Source: Aliivibrio fischeri | GTDB lineage: Bacteria; Pseudomonadota; Gammaproteobacteria; Enterobacterales; Vibrionaceae | Assembly: GCA_038993745.2 (NCBI GenBank) | Contig: CP160630.1 | Span: 806,001-870,000 of the forward strand | Direction: 5' to 3' | Length of the DNA stretch: 64,000 bases | In this document: one piece after another, positions 8,869 to 19,720 of the stretch | Layout of the letters: each line of letters starts with the position of its first letter | Numbering within the stretch: the stretch's first letter is position 1 | The notes under the pieces: generated by a model | Databases searched by the model: none | Seen by the model: only the letters and a program-made list of their open reading frames with translations | What the model was told of the DNA's origin: nothing | Translations under genes and position numbers: made by a program

Positions 8869-11535
8869 ATGATAAATATAAATCTCTCTTCTTTAATACA
8901 ACGTCTACACCCTATTACAAAGGTAGCTCTTGAAGATGCAGCTGCATTAGCTGTTTCTGAACGTGCATCTGAAGTACAAATCGAACACTTTTTATTAAGC
9001 TTGCTTGAACGCCCAAATAGCGATTTTGACCAACTACTCGCTCATTTTGAATGTTCTGAAAATTTATTGCGCCAAGCAATCAAATCAACGCTAGAAAACA
9101 GTCATAAAAGCAATGGTGGCAAACCAGTATTTTCAGCAATGCTAATTGAATGGTTACAAGAAGCATGGTTAGTTTCATCACTTGACTTATCAGAAACTCA
9201 AATTCGCTCTGGTGCATTACTGCTTACATTAATTAGCAATCCATTAAGATATGGTCAACATGGTTACTCTTCTCTGTTGGAGAACATCAATCCAGAAACT
9301 CTGAAACGTAACTTTGCTGAATTAACATCACGTTCAATTGAATCTCAAGTCGCTACATCAGAACAAACTCATGCTCGCGAAGATGGCTCAGCATTAAGTA
9401 AATTCACGACAGACTTTACAGGCAAAGCACGTAAAGGGGAAATTGACCCTGTATTCTGTCGTGACCAAGAAATTCGACAAATCATTGATATCCTAGCGCG
9501 TCGACGTAAAAACAACCCTATCGCGGTTGGTGAACCAGGCGTTGGTAAAACAGCCGTAGTTGAAGGTTTAGCACTTAAAATTGTTCAAGGCGAAGTTCCT
9601 GATTGCTTAAAAGGTGTTGAGCTTTACGGTTTAGACATGGGATTACTTCAAGCAGGCGCAAGTGTAAAAGGTGAATTTGAAAAACGTCTAAACGCTGTGC
9701 TAGACGAAGTTAAGAATTCTCCAACCCCAATTATTCTCTTTATTGATGAAGCGCATACGCTTGTTGGTGGCGGTAATCAAGCTGGTGGTAGTGATGCCGC
9801 TAACTTATTAAAACCTGCGCTTGCTCGCGGTGAAGTAAAAACCATTGCAGCAACAACTTGGTCAGAGTATAAAAAATATTTTGAAAAAGACCCTGCTTTA
9901 GCACGTCGATTCCAATTAGTTAAACTGGATGAGCCATCAACTGAACAAGCAGCTTTAATCATTCGTGGCCTGCGCGCTGTTTATGAAAAATCGCACAATG
10001 TTTATGTTCGTGATGATGCAATAACTGCTGCAGCAACCCTATCGGACCGTTATATTTCTGGTCGCCAACTACCAGATAAAGCCATTGATGTATTAGATAC
10101 AGCATGTGCTCGTGTAAACATCAGTTTAAACGCCATTCCAGCACCAATCGAAACTTTACAACAAGAAATTGCAGCTCTAGAGCGTGAACTTGACGCATTA
10201 GAACGAGATCAGTTACAGCAAACAGGTGATCGCCATGCCCTTGCTGCAATTCCTGAATTAAAAGCTCGTATGGATGAAGCGCTGGAAGAACAATCAATAC
10301 TTCAACATCAGTGGAAAAAAGAGCAAGCTCTAATTAATGAAATGATTGAGCTACGTGCACACTTGCATGACCTAACATTAGGTACACCTTCTACTGAAGA
10401 AGTTGATGATGAAAATAACCAAGACAAACCTGCATGCTCTCAGTTTACAGAAGAAGAAACGCGTCAAGCAATTCATACTTGTAACGAACAACTAGAGGCT
10501 GCTCGTGGTAATAGCCCTCTTGTTCACTTCGAGGTAGGTCCTGATGAAATCAGTCATGTTATTTCAGATTGGACAGGCATTCCTATGGGCAAAATGCTAC
10601 AAGATGAAGCAGAAACAACGTTAAATCTAGTATCGTCATTAACTGAAAGCATCAAAGGTCAACCTTATGCTATTGAAGCTTTAGCTGAAGGATTACAAAC
10701 AGCGAAAGCTGGATTGGTTAATCCAGATGCGCCAACCGGTGTATTCTTACTTGTTGGCCCAAGTGGTGTTGGTAAAACTGAAACCGCACGAGCAATTGCA
10801 GATCAAATGTTTGGTGGCGAACGCTTCATGACGACCATTAACATGTCAGAATTCCAAGAAAAACATACGGTTTCACGTTTAATTGGTTCACCTCCAGGTT
10901 ATGTAGGTTATGGCGAAGGTGGCATGTTAACGGAAGCTGTGCGTCAACGTCCTTATTCTGTTGTTCTACTGGATGAAGTTGAAAAAGCAGATCCAGAAGT
11001 ATTGAATTTATTCTACCAAGTATTCGATAAAGGCACATTAAATGACGGTGAAGGTCGAACTATCGACTTTAAGAACACCTTAATCATTATGACAAGTAAC
11101 CTTGCAACTCATGAAATTGAATCTTTAGTACAACAATCGAAAGATATCGATGCAAATATTGTTGCAGAGGCCATTCGCCCGACGTTAAACAACCACTTTA
11201 AGCCAGCGTTATTAGCTCGTATGAACGTATTACCGTTCTTACCTCTAAATGATGAAGCAATGACTGATATCATCATTCATAAGCTTAATAAAGTATCTAA
11301 ACGCTTAGAGAAGCACCATAAGTTAACCTTAAGCTATAACGATGAGCTAGTGTCATTCATTCTTGCTAATTGTCGCCTTGCGGAAACTGGTGCTCGTAAT
11401 ATTGATGCTGTAATTAACCGTCAGCTATTACCTCAACTTTCAACTCAATTATTAGCACACGATAAAGATGATACACATACTCAAATCGTGATTTCAATTG
11501 ATGAGCAAGGAACACTAGGTTATGTCTTTAGCTAA
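8869..11535 (+). CDS. clpV: ClpV AAA+ ATPase of the T6SS (TssH)
   Basis: ClpV disassembles the contracted TssB/TssC sheath so that it can be recycled. The ATG at 8869 gives 888 residues and places [18 protein letters not shown] like the N-terminus of known ClpV proteins; a TTG four codons upstream is less likely. An N-terminal Clp-N domain (~1-150) is followed by AAA+ domain 1 (Walker A GEPGVGKT, Walker [11 protein letters not shown]), a ClpB-type coiled-coil middle domain (~400-520), AAA+ domain 2 ([25 protein letters not shown]) and the ClpB D2 small domain. The stop overlaps the start of vasH by 14 bases. Everything needed for activity appears present. Confidence 0.96.
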   Translation: MININLSSLIQRLHPITKVALEDAAALAVSERASEVQIEHFLLSLLERPNSDFDQLLAHFECSENLLRQAIKSTLENSHKSNGGKPVFSAMLIEWLQEAWLVSSLDLSETQIRSGALLLTLISNPLRYGQHGYSSLLENINPETLKRNFAELTSRSIESQVATSEQTHAREDGSALSKFTTDFTGKARKGEIDPVFCRDQEIRQIIDILARRRKNNPIAVGEPGVGKTAVVEGLALKIVQGEVPDCLKGVELYGLDMGLLQAGASVKGEFEKRLNAVLDEVKNSPTPIILFIDEAHTLVGGGNQAGGSDAANLLKPALARGEVKTIAATTWSEYKKYFEKDPALARRFQLVKLDEPSTEQAALIIRGLRAVYEKSHNVYVRDDAITAAATLSDRYISGRQLPDKAIDVLDTACARVNISLNAIPAPIETLQQEIAALERELDALERDQLQQTGDRHALAAIPELKARMDEALEEQSILQHQWKKEQALINEMIELRAHLHDLTLGTPSTEEVDDENNQDKPACSQFTEEETRQAIHTCNEQLEAARGNSPLVHFEVGPDEISHVISDWTGIPMGKMLQDEAETTLNLVSSLTESIKGQPYAIEALAEGLQTAKAGLVNPDAPTGVFLLVGPSGVGKTETARAIADQMFGGERFMTTINMSEFQEKHTVSRLIGSPPGYVGYGEGGMLTEAVRQRPYSVVLLDEVEKADPEVLNLFYQVFDKGTLNDGEGRTIDFKNTLIIMTSNLATHEIESLVQQSKDIDANIVAEAIRPTLNNHFKPALLARMNVLPFLPLNDEAMTDIIIHKLNKVSKRLEKHHKLTLSYNDELVSFILANCRLAETGARNIDAVINRQLLPQLSTQLLAHDKDDTHTQIVISIDEQGTLGYVFS

Positions 11536-13126
11536 GTCAGACAGCCTAAATAATGCTCTACTTGCGATCAGCCAATCTTTGGCTGATCGCAGCCAATTAG
11601 CGTTGACACTCGACGCTATTTTGGCCGCAGCTCGTCAATTGACGTTTGCAGATCATGGTATTATTTATGTATTAGATCAAACAGGGCAAGCTTTACTTCC
11701 AAGTGTTGTACATCATAATGAACATATTTTGGCAGACCATCCATGGCAACCGCTTACCCTAGAGAGTATTGATGAAACAGACCCGTTTAGTTTTGCAATT
11801 CAAAACGGCGAAGTGGTTCTTATCAATGATCTTTACCAATATAACGGCTACCAATGTGATGAAATTTACCAAAATGAATCTATTTTAAATCGTAAGAGTA
11901 AAAATCTTCTTGCATGGCCACTGATTGATAATGAAAAAAATACCGTTGGCTTATTAGTATTATTTGATCTAAATGTGATTAATGATGAAGCAAGCTTAAC
12001 CTGCTTTTGTCAAATGGCTGCCACCAATATTCGCCAAGCAGTATGGCTTGAAAAATATGGTTACATGATTAAAGAGCTATCTGAAGATAATGCAAGTTTA
12101 ACTCGTGAAAATAATCAATTAAAACAACGTAAACAAAGCAAATATAATGGGCCAATTGCCGAAAGTGAAGTAATGATAAATGCTTTAGCACGTTTAAATA
12201 AAGTGCTACTACTTCCTGTCGACGTCCTTATCCGCGGAGAAACAGGAGTTGGTAAAGAAGTTATAGCTAAATATATTCATGAGAACTCTAATCGATCTAA
12301 ACAGGCTTTAATTGTTCAGAACTGTGCAGCGATTCCAGAGCAACTACTAGAATCTGAACTATTTGGACATAAAAAAGGGGCGTTTACCGGTGCTGATAAA
12401 GATAAAATAGGATTATTTGAAGCGGCTGATGGCGGCACACTTTTCTTAGATGAAATTGGCGATATGCCTCTTTTATTACAAGCTAAATTATTACGTGTTT
12501 TACAAGAACGTAAATTCAGACCTATTGGCAGTAATAAAGAAATTTCAGTTGATGTTCGAGTGTTAGCAGCAACGCATGCAAATTTACTGAGTAAAATCAA
12601 AAAAAATGAATTTAGAGCGGATTTATTCTACCGTTTAAATGTATTTCCGATTACTATTCCGCCACTAAGGGAAAGACAAGAAGATATTATTCCTTTATCC
12701 GAGCATTTCATTAAATTAATTAGTGAAAGCATGAATATAGAACCACCAGTACTCAATCAACAAGTTCGTAAGCACCTACTTGAATATTCATATCCAGGTA
12801 ATGTGCGTGAATTAAAAAATATAGTCGAACGTTCCGTCTTTTTATCGGATTTTGAAACCATTTCCTCTATTGAATTTGGAGAAAATGAAATAATTCAAGA
12901 TACCGAAATAAAACCTGAGATAAACACGAATATCAATGAAAACAGTTTACCAGAAATGAGTTCATTGAAGAACATTGTCGGCAACTACGAAAAAAACGTA
13001 TTAATTGATTGTTTAAATGCCTGTAATTGGCAAACAAAACGCGTGGCTGAGCATCTTGCTTTACCATTAAGTACCCTTAACCACAAAATGAAAAAACATA
13101 ATATTTCATCTGAACAGATACTTTAA
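11522..13126 (+). CDS. vasH: VasH-type sigma-54-dependent activator
   Basis: This 534-residue regulator has an N-terminal GAF-like sensor domain (~20-175) and a short coiled linker (LTRENNQLKQRKQSK). The central AAA+ sigma-54 interaction domain carries Walker A GETGVGKE, the GAFTGA loop that contacts sigma-54, LFLDEIGDMPL and the arginine-containing FRADLFYRLNVFPI. The C-terminal Fis-type helix-turn-helix is near 500-534 (NWQTKRVAEHLALPLSTLNHKM). It overlaps clpV and is immediately followed by the lipoprotein gene, forming one operon. VasH proteins switch on hcp/vgrG operons with RpoN; the predicted sigma-54 promoter upstream of hcp is its likely target. Confidence 0.93.
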   Translation: MSLAKSDSLNNALLAISQSLADRSQLALTLDAILAAARQLTFADHGIIYVLDQTGQALLPSVVHHNEHILADHPWQPLTLESIDETDPFSFAIQNGEVVLINDLYQYNGYQCDEIYQNESILNRKSKNLLAWPLIDNEKNTVGLLVLFDLNVINDEASLTCFCQMAATNIRQAVWLEKYGYMIKELSEDNASLTRENNQLKQRKQSKYNGPIAESEVMINALARLNKVLLLPVDVLIRGETGVGKEVIAKYIHENSNRSKQALIVQNCAAIPEQLLESELFGHKKGAFTGADKDKIGLFEAADGGTLFLDEIGDMPLLLQAKLLRVLQERKFRPIGSNKEISVDVRVLAATHANLLSKIKKNEFRADLFYRLNVFPITIPPLRERQEDIIPLSEHFIKLISESMNIEPPVLNQQVRKHLLEYSYPGNVRELKNIVERSVFLSDFETISSIEFGENEIIQDTEIKPEINTNINENSLPEMSSLKNIVGNYEKNVLIDCLNACNWQTKRVAEHLALPLSTLNHKMKKHNISSEQIL

Positions 13127-13627
13127 ATGAAACCATACTTACTATTATTACCAGCAGCGCTTATTGTTACTGGTTGTTCCAATCAAACATCAGTTCCTGA
13201 CCCATTGGCTCCTTATAAAAATGTGCACATTATAGGAAACAAAAAACAAAGTATTGGTTCATTTAACTACTTATCTAAAGATGTCGATGGGCATACAGAT
13301 AAACAAGTGATTGTTTATTTTAACGAGATCCCTTTCACTAGCACGTTCAATTTATGTGCAGATAAAGGTGTCTATATTGCTAACTGCAAAAGTACAGTAA
13401 GTATATTCCCAAGTAAAAACAAAGGTGTTATTTTCAACTACGATTTAAATTTTTATAATGGTAGCTACCCCGCAAGAGTTGGCAGTATGAATATACTACT
13501 ACCAAGTACAACCACTCGTAAAATGGATAACCTAACCCAATACACGTCGGCAAAATTCAGTGAAGAGCAATTCTTAGAAAGTGAAACACTAGAAGAAGCT
13601 ACATTTATTTTGATGCCGTCATCTTAA
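13127..13627 (+). CDS. small lipoprotein at the end of the clpV-vasH operon
   Basis: This 166-residue protein begins with a lipoprotein signal peptide (hydrophobic LLLLPAALIV, lipobox VTGC, Cys at residue 17). The residue after the cysteine is Ser, which favours sorting to the outer membrane. The mature part is small and beta-rich, with two further cysteines in NLCADKGVYIANC that may form a disulfide. I do not recognise the family. Its ATG directly abuts the vasH stop, so it is co-transcribed, and a strong terminator follows. It occupies the place of vasI in V. cholerae but shows no clear resemblance. A T6SS accessory role is inferred only from position. Confidence 0.75.
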   Translation: MKPYLLLLPAALIVTGCSNQTSVPDPLAPYKNVHIIGNKKQSIGSFNYLSKDVDGHTDKQVIVYFNEIPFTSTFNLCADKGVYIANCKSTVSIFPSKNKGVIFNYDLNFYNGSYPARVGSMNILLPSTTTRKMDNLTQYTSAKFSEEQFLESETLEEATFILMPSS

Positions 13628-13656
13628 TTCATGTAATTCACTCTTTTTCTATCGAC

Positions 13657-13683
13657 AAAAAAACCGCCCGAAGGCGGTTTTTT
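13657..13683. terminator. bidirectional rho-independent terminator
   Basis: AAAAAACCGCC and GGCGGTTTTTT pair around a CGAA tetraloop, with T-runs on both strands. It ends the clpV-vasH-lipoprotein operon and, on the other strand, the first A-B-C module. Confidence 0.93.
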
Positions 13684-13692
13684 ATTAAGAAA

Positions 13693-16600
13693 TCAACTTA
13701 TACCTTGTTCAGATGGTGCAGATCGAGTTTCAGTTTTATCTTTTATCCAACCTTTCAACCATTTTTTCTGTTCTTCTTTACCTTTTTTCTGCAAAGATTC
13801 CCATTTTGTTTGAGCCGATATATTGACCTTATCTAATTTATTTCCTACTTGAGTCCAAGGTAAATTCCCCTCATAAAAACTCTTACTTTCTGGTAATGCT
13901 ATTGATAATGGAGAACCTGATAAATATTTACTTTCAACCTTATCAATACCTTCTTGGTATAAGCCAAAAAGACGTAATTCAGAAGAATAAATTTCACCGG
14001 TGTCATCATCTAGTATCGGTCCAAACGGTCTTAATCCTTTTACCTTTTTGCCTGTTGGGGATATATAGTCTAAATCGAATTTCATGATATAAACTTTTCT
14101 AGTTCGCGTCCCTACATGCAGCATTGATTGTGGCGCACCTTTAACTCTTTCAAACACTTGAGAAGCAAAATTTACAAAGGATTGCTTCTCTTCAGTTTGA
14201 GCATCAAATTCAACATAATTAGAGTCTATATCTTTATAGGTATTGCCTTTCGAATATTTCACTATATTTTCAAGCTCATAATTAATGTCCATAACATGGA
14301 AAACAGAACTAAAATAACTTGGCCCTTTTCCCTTTGAGTCAGCCTTTCCAATAATTGAATCCTGTTCCTCAATACTTAACTTTAGCTGCATAGTGATTTT
14401 ATCAAGATTGAAACCAATACTCTTATAATCTTCACTATTATCTTTATCTGCTAATAAAGCCACATAAATCGATGCTGATTGCTCTTTACCCCAATTAAAT
14501 TGTTGCGAATTTATTGGTTTTTGCTTATCAAACCACTCAAATTTATTTCCTATATTTAGTGCAGCAAGCGGGGTGACATGCCCTTCTATATATGGTTTTT
14601 TACCAGCACCTTTAGTACTTTCATTCGCTTTAACAAAGCTTTCAACGAGCAAATCAGCTTCATTAATTACCGCACTTTGATTACCTAATCCATCAAAGAG
14701 ATATAACGGTTTAGTTGATGTATCAACACTCCCATCACTATGACATTGAAGCCCATAGGTATTATTATCATCAATGCCATACTTCATGTGTGAAGCAATA
14801 TTTTTCATTTGCTTGATTTCAGAAAGCGTTTGTCCCATCGAACCGATAGTTTTCATCTCAATACCTTTTGAACTAGGTATTTCAATTGAGGTATCGAGTA
14901 TCAATAAATTATTATTAAGCTTAAAGAAATATGACAGCGCTTTATATTTATCGTCTTTTTTCCATGAATCAAAGCTTTCCCACTGCGAATAACCAGAAAA
15001 CAAAGGCTTAAGACCGGGAATTTCATACTCACCGAACCAATAAGTGGGTTCAAACTCAACAGCAGTTAACGTTTGTGTTCCTTCTTTATCCGCAACATAG
15101 TTATCACCTAATTGTTGTGTGTAATATGAAATCAGCTCATTATCTGAAGTCCCACACACAGTTAAATCAGACACTTCTTTTGCCGATAACAAAACTTGAT
15201 ATTGAGGGCCATTAACATCAAGCCAACCGCGATCACAACCATAACTTAATGTTGCTTTAAAGAACTTCTTCGCATCTTCTGAAGCGTTTTTAGTTAATAC
15301 GACTTGTAATTTAACACGAGTAAATGGTGTGATACGGTTCGTTTTACCTTCTTCTTTCCACTTTGAATAAGGAGTCCATGATTTGTCATCATCTCGGTCT
15401 TTAAGTACCAATAAACGACTAAAACCAATATCATCAGATTTCACGTCTTGAGCTTTATTGTCAAACAACTTAGCAAAATCCACAAAACCACTCTCTTTAT
15501 CATCCATATACAAACTGGTCTGCACTGGAAATCCAGTCGTAAACTTACCTTGAATTTTAGCTCGCTTAGCCAAATGTTTTGTTCGTGAATATTCTGAATG
15601 GTAAGAATATTCATTCACTTGTTGCCCATAAAAATAATTAGCGCCCGACGATGACTTACTGACGTTATCATTTCTCACTTGGTTCAACCAATTCTGAGCC
15701 ATGGTGTTATAAGAAGATAAAGGTGCTTCCCAATTATCATTAAGAATATACGTCTCTATATAGTCTTGAACTCGATCGCTTGTGAGTTCTTTTTTATAGT
15801 CACTATTTGAACTGCTACCTAATGAAATTCTGGCAAGTAATTCAATTAAACCATTTAATGCTAATGCTCGAAGCAAGAAGCGTTTTTGTAACTCACGAGA
15901 TGTTTTTTGTGCCTTTAAAAATTCAACTATTTTATTTTTATCAGTATATCTTTTACTTACAATGTCTTCTTGCAAGCCGCGATACAGCTGCAATACCTCA
16001 ATGTGAATCTTACCTAGCTGATTTAACTCATTAATATTCTTATATTTAGCTTTAAAATCCTTGTAAGCCCCTTCAGTTAACATTGAATCTAAAAAGCTTA
16101 ATCCGCTATCAGCAATACTGGCTCCTTCTTTTATCAATAGAACCCCAGCTGCAACTGGAGCAATAGGTGTTAACATTGCTACACCCATTAAAGAATTGAA
16201 TACCGCTGATACTTGCTCTTTTTGATTATTATCTAATCCTAAATCAAAAGCTTGCTTGGCTTGACGAATTTTTTCTAAATCAATCATACCAGTCCGACTC
16301 GGCGGCAAAGCTAACGAATAAAGAGGTGGCAATAAACTGATTTCAACACGTCTATCAATAGCTAATGCTGAGTCATCCCCTGTTTCACTCATATCTACTT
16401 TGGCATTGTCAGCACTCATAGGTTGAGTGTTGCCATGTGACAAAGTAATAATACGTTCAGATAATGTTTTATCATCGGCTTTAATTATTATCGCGTTTTT
16501 AATTTCATCAGCACGATTAAATGCAACGAGGTTATTTGCCTTATTACTGCCTATTCGTCCAGCATGACCTTCAATTTGAATTCGATAATCTGGATGTGCT

Positions 16601-18626
16601 TTTAATAATTCAGCAATTCTTTCACAAACCATATCAATATCACTTCGTAATGTCGTACCGGTATTCGGTAGTTCCCACGAATTGAACTTAAAATTGATAT
16701 GAATAATTACTTGCGAATTTTTTGACACAATACGAGCTATTTGCTCTTTGCCTTTATTATTCAGAATCGATGTTGCATCAAGAAGTTGTTGGGCCCAATC
16801 AGCCTCGGCTTTTACCATCACAATTTTTTGCAAATAGTCTGTAGCGGCACTATCAAAGTTATCTTGTTCTTTGGCCGACTGTTTCTCCAACTTACCTTGT
16901 TTATCTACCAGTTGATAAAAATCATACATACTGCCAATACTATCTACAATAGGTAAGCCTTTAGCCAGTTTTGTATAAGCTCTTCCTTCAAACCAGCTTG
17001 CAGCAAGGTTTCGAGTACTAACAGATGCTCCTTGGTTTTGAAAGTTTTCTTTCATTTCTTTTAGCGCATTCTGCATAAACGGTTTATTAATAACACTTTT
17101 ACGAACCATTCTTTCTATAGTTTGCGTGGTTGTTAAATTAAATCGTTGTACTCTTTCAGTTACCTTAACCGCTTTTGTAAACGCATTACGAGCCTCTTTA
17201 ACTGATTGCAGCCCAAATAAAAAACTCGCTCCTGCAGTAAGTGGCTCAGGTAAAACACCCTCAACGGTTAATTTACCCCAAATATTTTTTGCCACACTGG
17301 TCGCAATTTGCTGGCTAGATAAATCACCAAACACACCAATGCCTTTTGTCGCAAAACCTTGAGCGTAAGATTGCGCTGTCTTTTGCACTGCGGATGCAAC
17401 ACCAAGCGTGGCTATACCAGTGCCTTTTAACGCCACTGTATTTCCTTGCTGTGTCATAAAATCAGAATAGCTAGGTAATGCCGTTGGGTATTGATAAATT
17501 AAACACTCTTCAAGAGAGATCAAATCACCACACACCATAGCCAACTTACCAAAACCGCTTATTGGTTTAAAAGTGACTTTTTCATGCAGTTCATAAGTAT
17601 AAACGTCTTGTACCGTTTTGCTGTCAGGATGCTCAATACTAGCTTCAAATTTTAGTTGCCCTTGCTTTACTGAATCAGGAAAAGTAACTTCTATACCTTC
17701 ATCTAAAATTGCTTTCTGTCGCTCTAAATATTCTTCGACCCAAAAACGCGTACGAAGCAGAAAATAACCATCATCAATCAATTTAGGATCAAAATTAAAC
17801 ACGACACTAGGTGTTATTTTCTTATAATCTTCTGGGTTACTTGTTTTATCATCACTTGGATCAGGTTTAGTGACAAAACTCGTGGCCAAGACTTTTTCTA
17901 CTTCACCTGAATTGTCTTGTTTTGATTTCACTTTAATAAGAGAAACTTCTGCTCCCACATACAAATCACTGCTGAACACCACCCCAAGCGAGTGAAAAAC
18001 AGGAGTAATGATGCCTTGAATCTCTTTTACTTCACTCGCTATAATTTTGTCATACCAAGCATTGTAATCATTCTGTTGATCTGTCAGCGGTTTACCGGGT
18101 TCTTTTTCATAAGGTTCAGCTAACTGGCTAACTTTGATTTTACTGATAGTAAATTCAATTAATTTGGAATATTTTTCTTCAACTTTTAATTTATTGGAAT
18201 AAATATCTTTTAGTGAATCGTTTAACGCTTTAACACTGGTGTGTGTTTCAGCCAGTTGTCCAATCACATTCAATGGCGGAAACATTAATGAATATGGTTT
18301 ATCTAAATTTAATTCACTAACAGTTAATGGCTGCTTATGACGCAAAAAGGTTTGTTTTTTTGCTACGGCTTCAGGTGCTGTATTCTCATCAAAATAACCT
18401 AGCTGACACAATAAACCGTCTTTGTTCGTGCCCATAATACAGGGCTTTCAGTATCATCAACCAAAACAGGTGTGAAAGGAATTGGGCGTATATTGTGTAA
18501 ATCATCCTCAGTTAAATCAGATGATTGATGCCAAGTTCTAAATTCTTTTTTCCGTCCGTTATCATGCAGATCAAAATATGCTCCTAACAGATAAACACTA
18601 TGGTCATAAGTTTTTAAAGCAGACAT
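13693..18626 (-). pseudogene. giant OmpA-domain protein, module copy 1 (C1), one frameshift
   Basis: Two frames join to make one gene. The N-terminal 75 codons start at 18626 (MSALKTYDHSVYLLGAYFD...) and the remaining ~1570 codons read on from about 18431 (GTNKDGLLCQ...). The intact paralogue C2 reads IWGTDK at this point, while here TTATGGGCACG lacks one G needed for LWGTNK. Restored length is about 1644 residues. The protein has a conserved N-terminal region (NIRPIPFTPVLV), helical middle parts, an internal OmpA-like domain (~635-775; motif IQIEGHAGRIGSNKANN), a hydrophobic segment (~810-847) and a long C-terminal beta-rich half. It has no signal peptide. It follows lipoprotein B1 with a one-base TAATG overlap. 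It is either a decayed copy or an intact gene with a sequencing deletion. Function unknown; T6SS association inferred. Confidence 0.75.
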
Positions 18627-19716
18627 TAGTTATTCCCCTTAAACCACAGACCATTGTTCGCTAATCCATTATATAAAATTGCATCTCCTGATAGCGCACC
18701 GTAATAGAATGCGCGCCATGACCACACACGGTCTCCAACACGATCAACAATTCTAACTTTAGCAAAGCTATCTAGTGCACTAAAATGAGCGTCTTTCCCT
18801 AAAATTTGAGCAGGCGTATAGTCTGTTGTCATCTGCTTTACAGTTCCTTTTTCTATATCAAAAAAGAATCCAAAAGAAGGGTTAGATCCCCATGCATAAC
18901 GACCTTCAGGATCAATTGAAGTTACATCTAATGAACGTTCATCCATTGACAGTGAACGATCGACACCAATCCAGTTGAGCTCGTCATTGGTATTCGCATT
19001 TTCAACCAAAACGCCAAAATCTAAAACAGTCGTTCGCTTTCCACCAAAGTTCACTGCTGTGGTTCTTACATCGAAATCAACCTCACTAATCTCACCCGTC
19101 TCAGAATCCCAACGAGAATAACGATTACGATATCTTTCATGATACAAATAGCGACTGTCTTCAGACCAAAGCATATCAAGTGGCGAAGTCGTATTCTGTA
19201 TAACTGTCACCTTACCCGTTTTTAAATCATACACACCTTTCTGACCACCTGAACCTGCCCAAGCAACGTAACGATTATTTGGTGAACGAGCTAAATTACG
19301 AATAGATGCAAAACCAATGGTGGCATCCGTCACTAAACGTAAATCAGTACCATCGTTTTCATGCTCCAAATTTTAAGCCCGCTCTCATATTCATCTTTTG
19401 AGCTTGAGTTAGCCCACGCAAATTGAAAACGCGGTAAATCGTATGAGCTGGCATCATTAAGGTCTTCTTTTGGCCACTCTTTGGCTTTTTCAATAAAGTA
19501 ACGTGGGAAATCTTGATACATTACTTTTAAATCTTTTTTTGTTGTGAATTGAATATCACCACTGCTTTCCATTGTGTAATAGTTATTCTCACCCACATAA
19601 GTACGATCTGGGTGTTGCTCTGCTCTTAATTGAGCTGCTTCTGCTGCCACACTTTCAGGGTCATTACACCCCATTAGAGTGATACTAAATAGTGCAAGTA
19701 ATAGTATTTTTTTCAT
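18626..19716 (-). pseudogene. beta-propeller-like lipoprotein, module copy 1 (B1), one frameshift
   Basis: The gene starts at 19716 with a lipoprotein signal (LLALFSITLMGC, Cys 17) and runs in one frame to KIWSMKT. It continues one frame over as DGTDLRLVTD to 18626. The intact paralogue B2 reads KIWSIKTDGTDLRLVTD without a break, so one base is missing near 19355. Restored length is 363 residues. The body has WD/TolB-like repeats such as SPNNRYVAWAG...GVYDLKTGKVTVI, SEDSRYLYHE...RWDSETGEISEV and DPEGRYAWGS...FFDIEKGTVKQM, suggesting a periplasmic or outer-membrane beta-propeller. It lies 4 bases after A1 and overlaps C1 by one base. An immunity or envelope-docking role is a guess. Confidence 0.75.
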
Positions 19717-19720
19717 TGTT

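Noticed and set aside
11522..13126. Fusion of clpV and vasH
   Set aside because: They are in different frames with a 14-base overlap and normal stop and start codons; this is an ordinary operon overlap.
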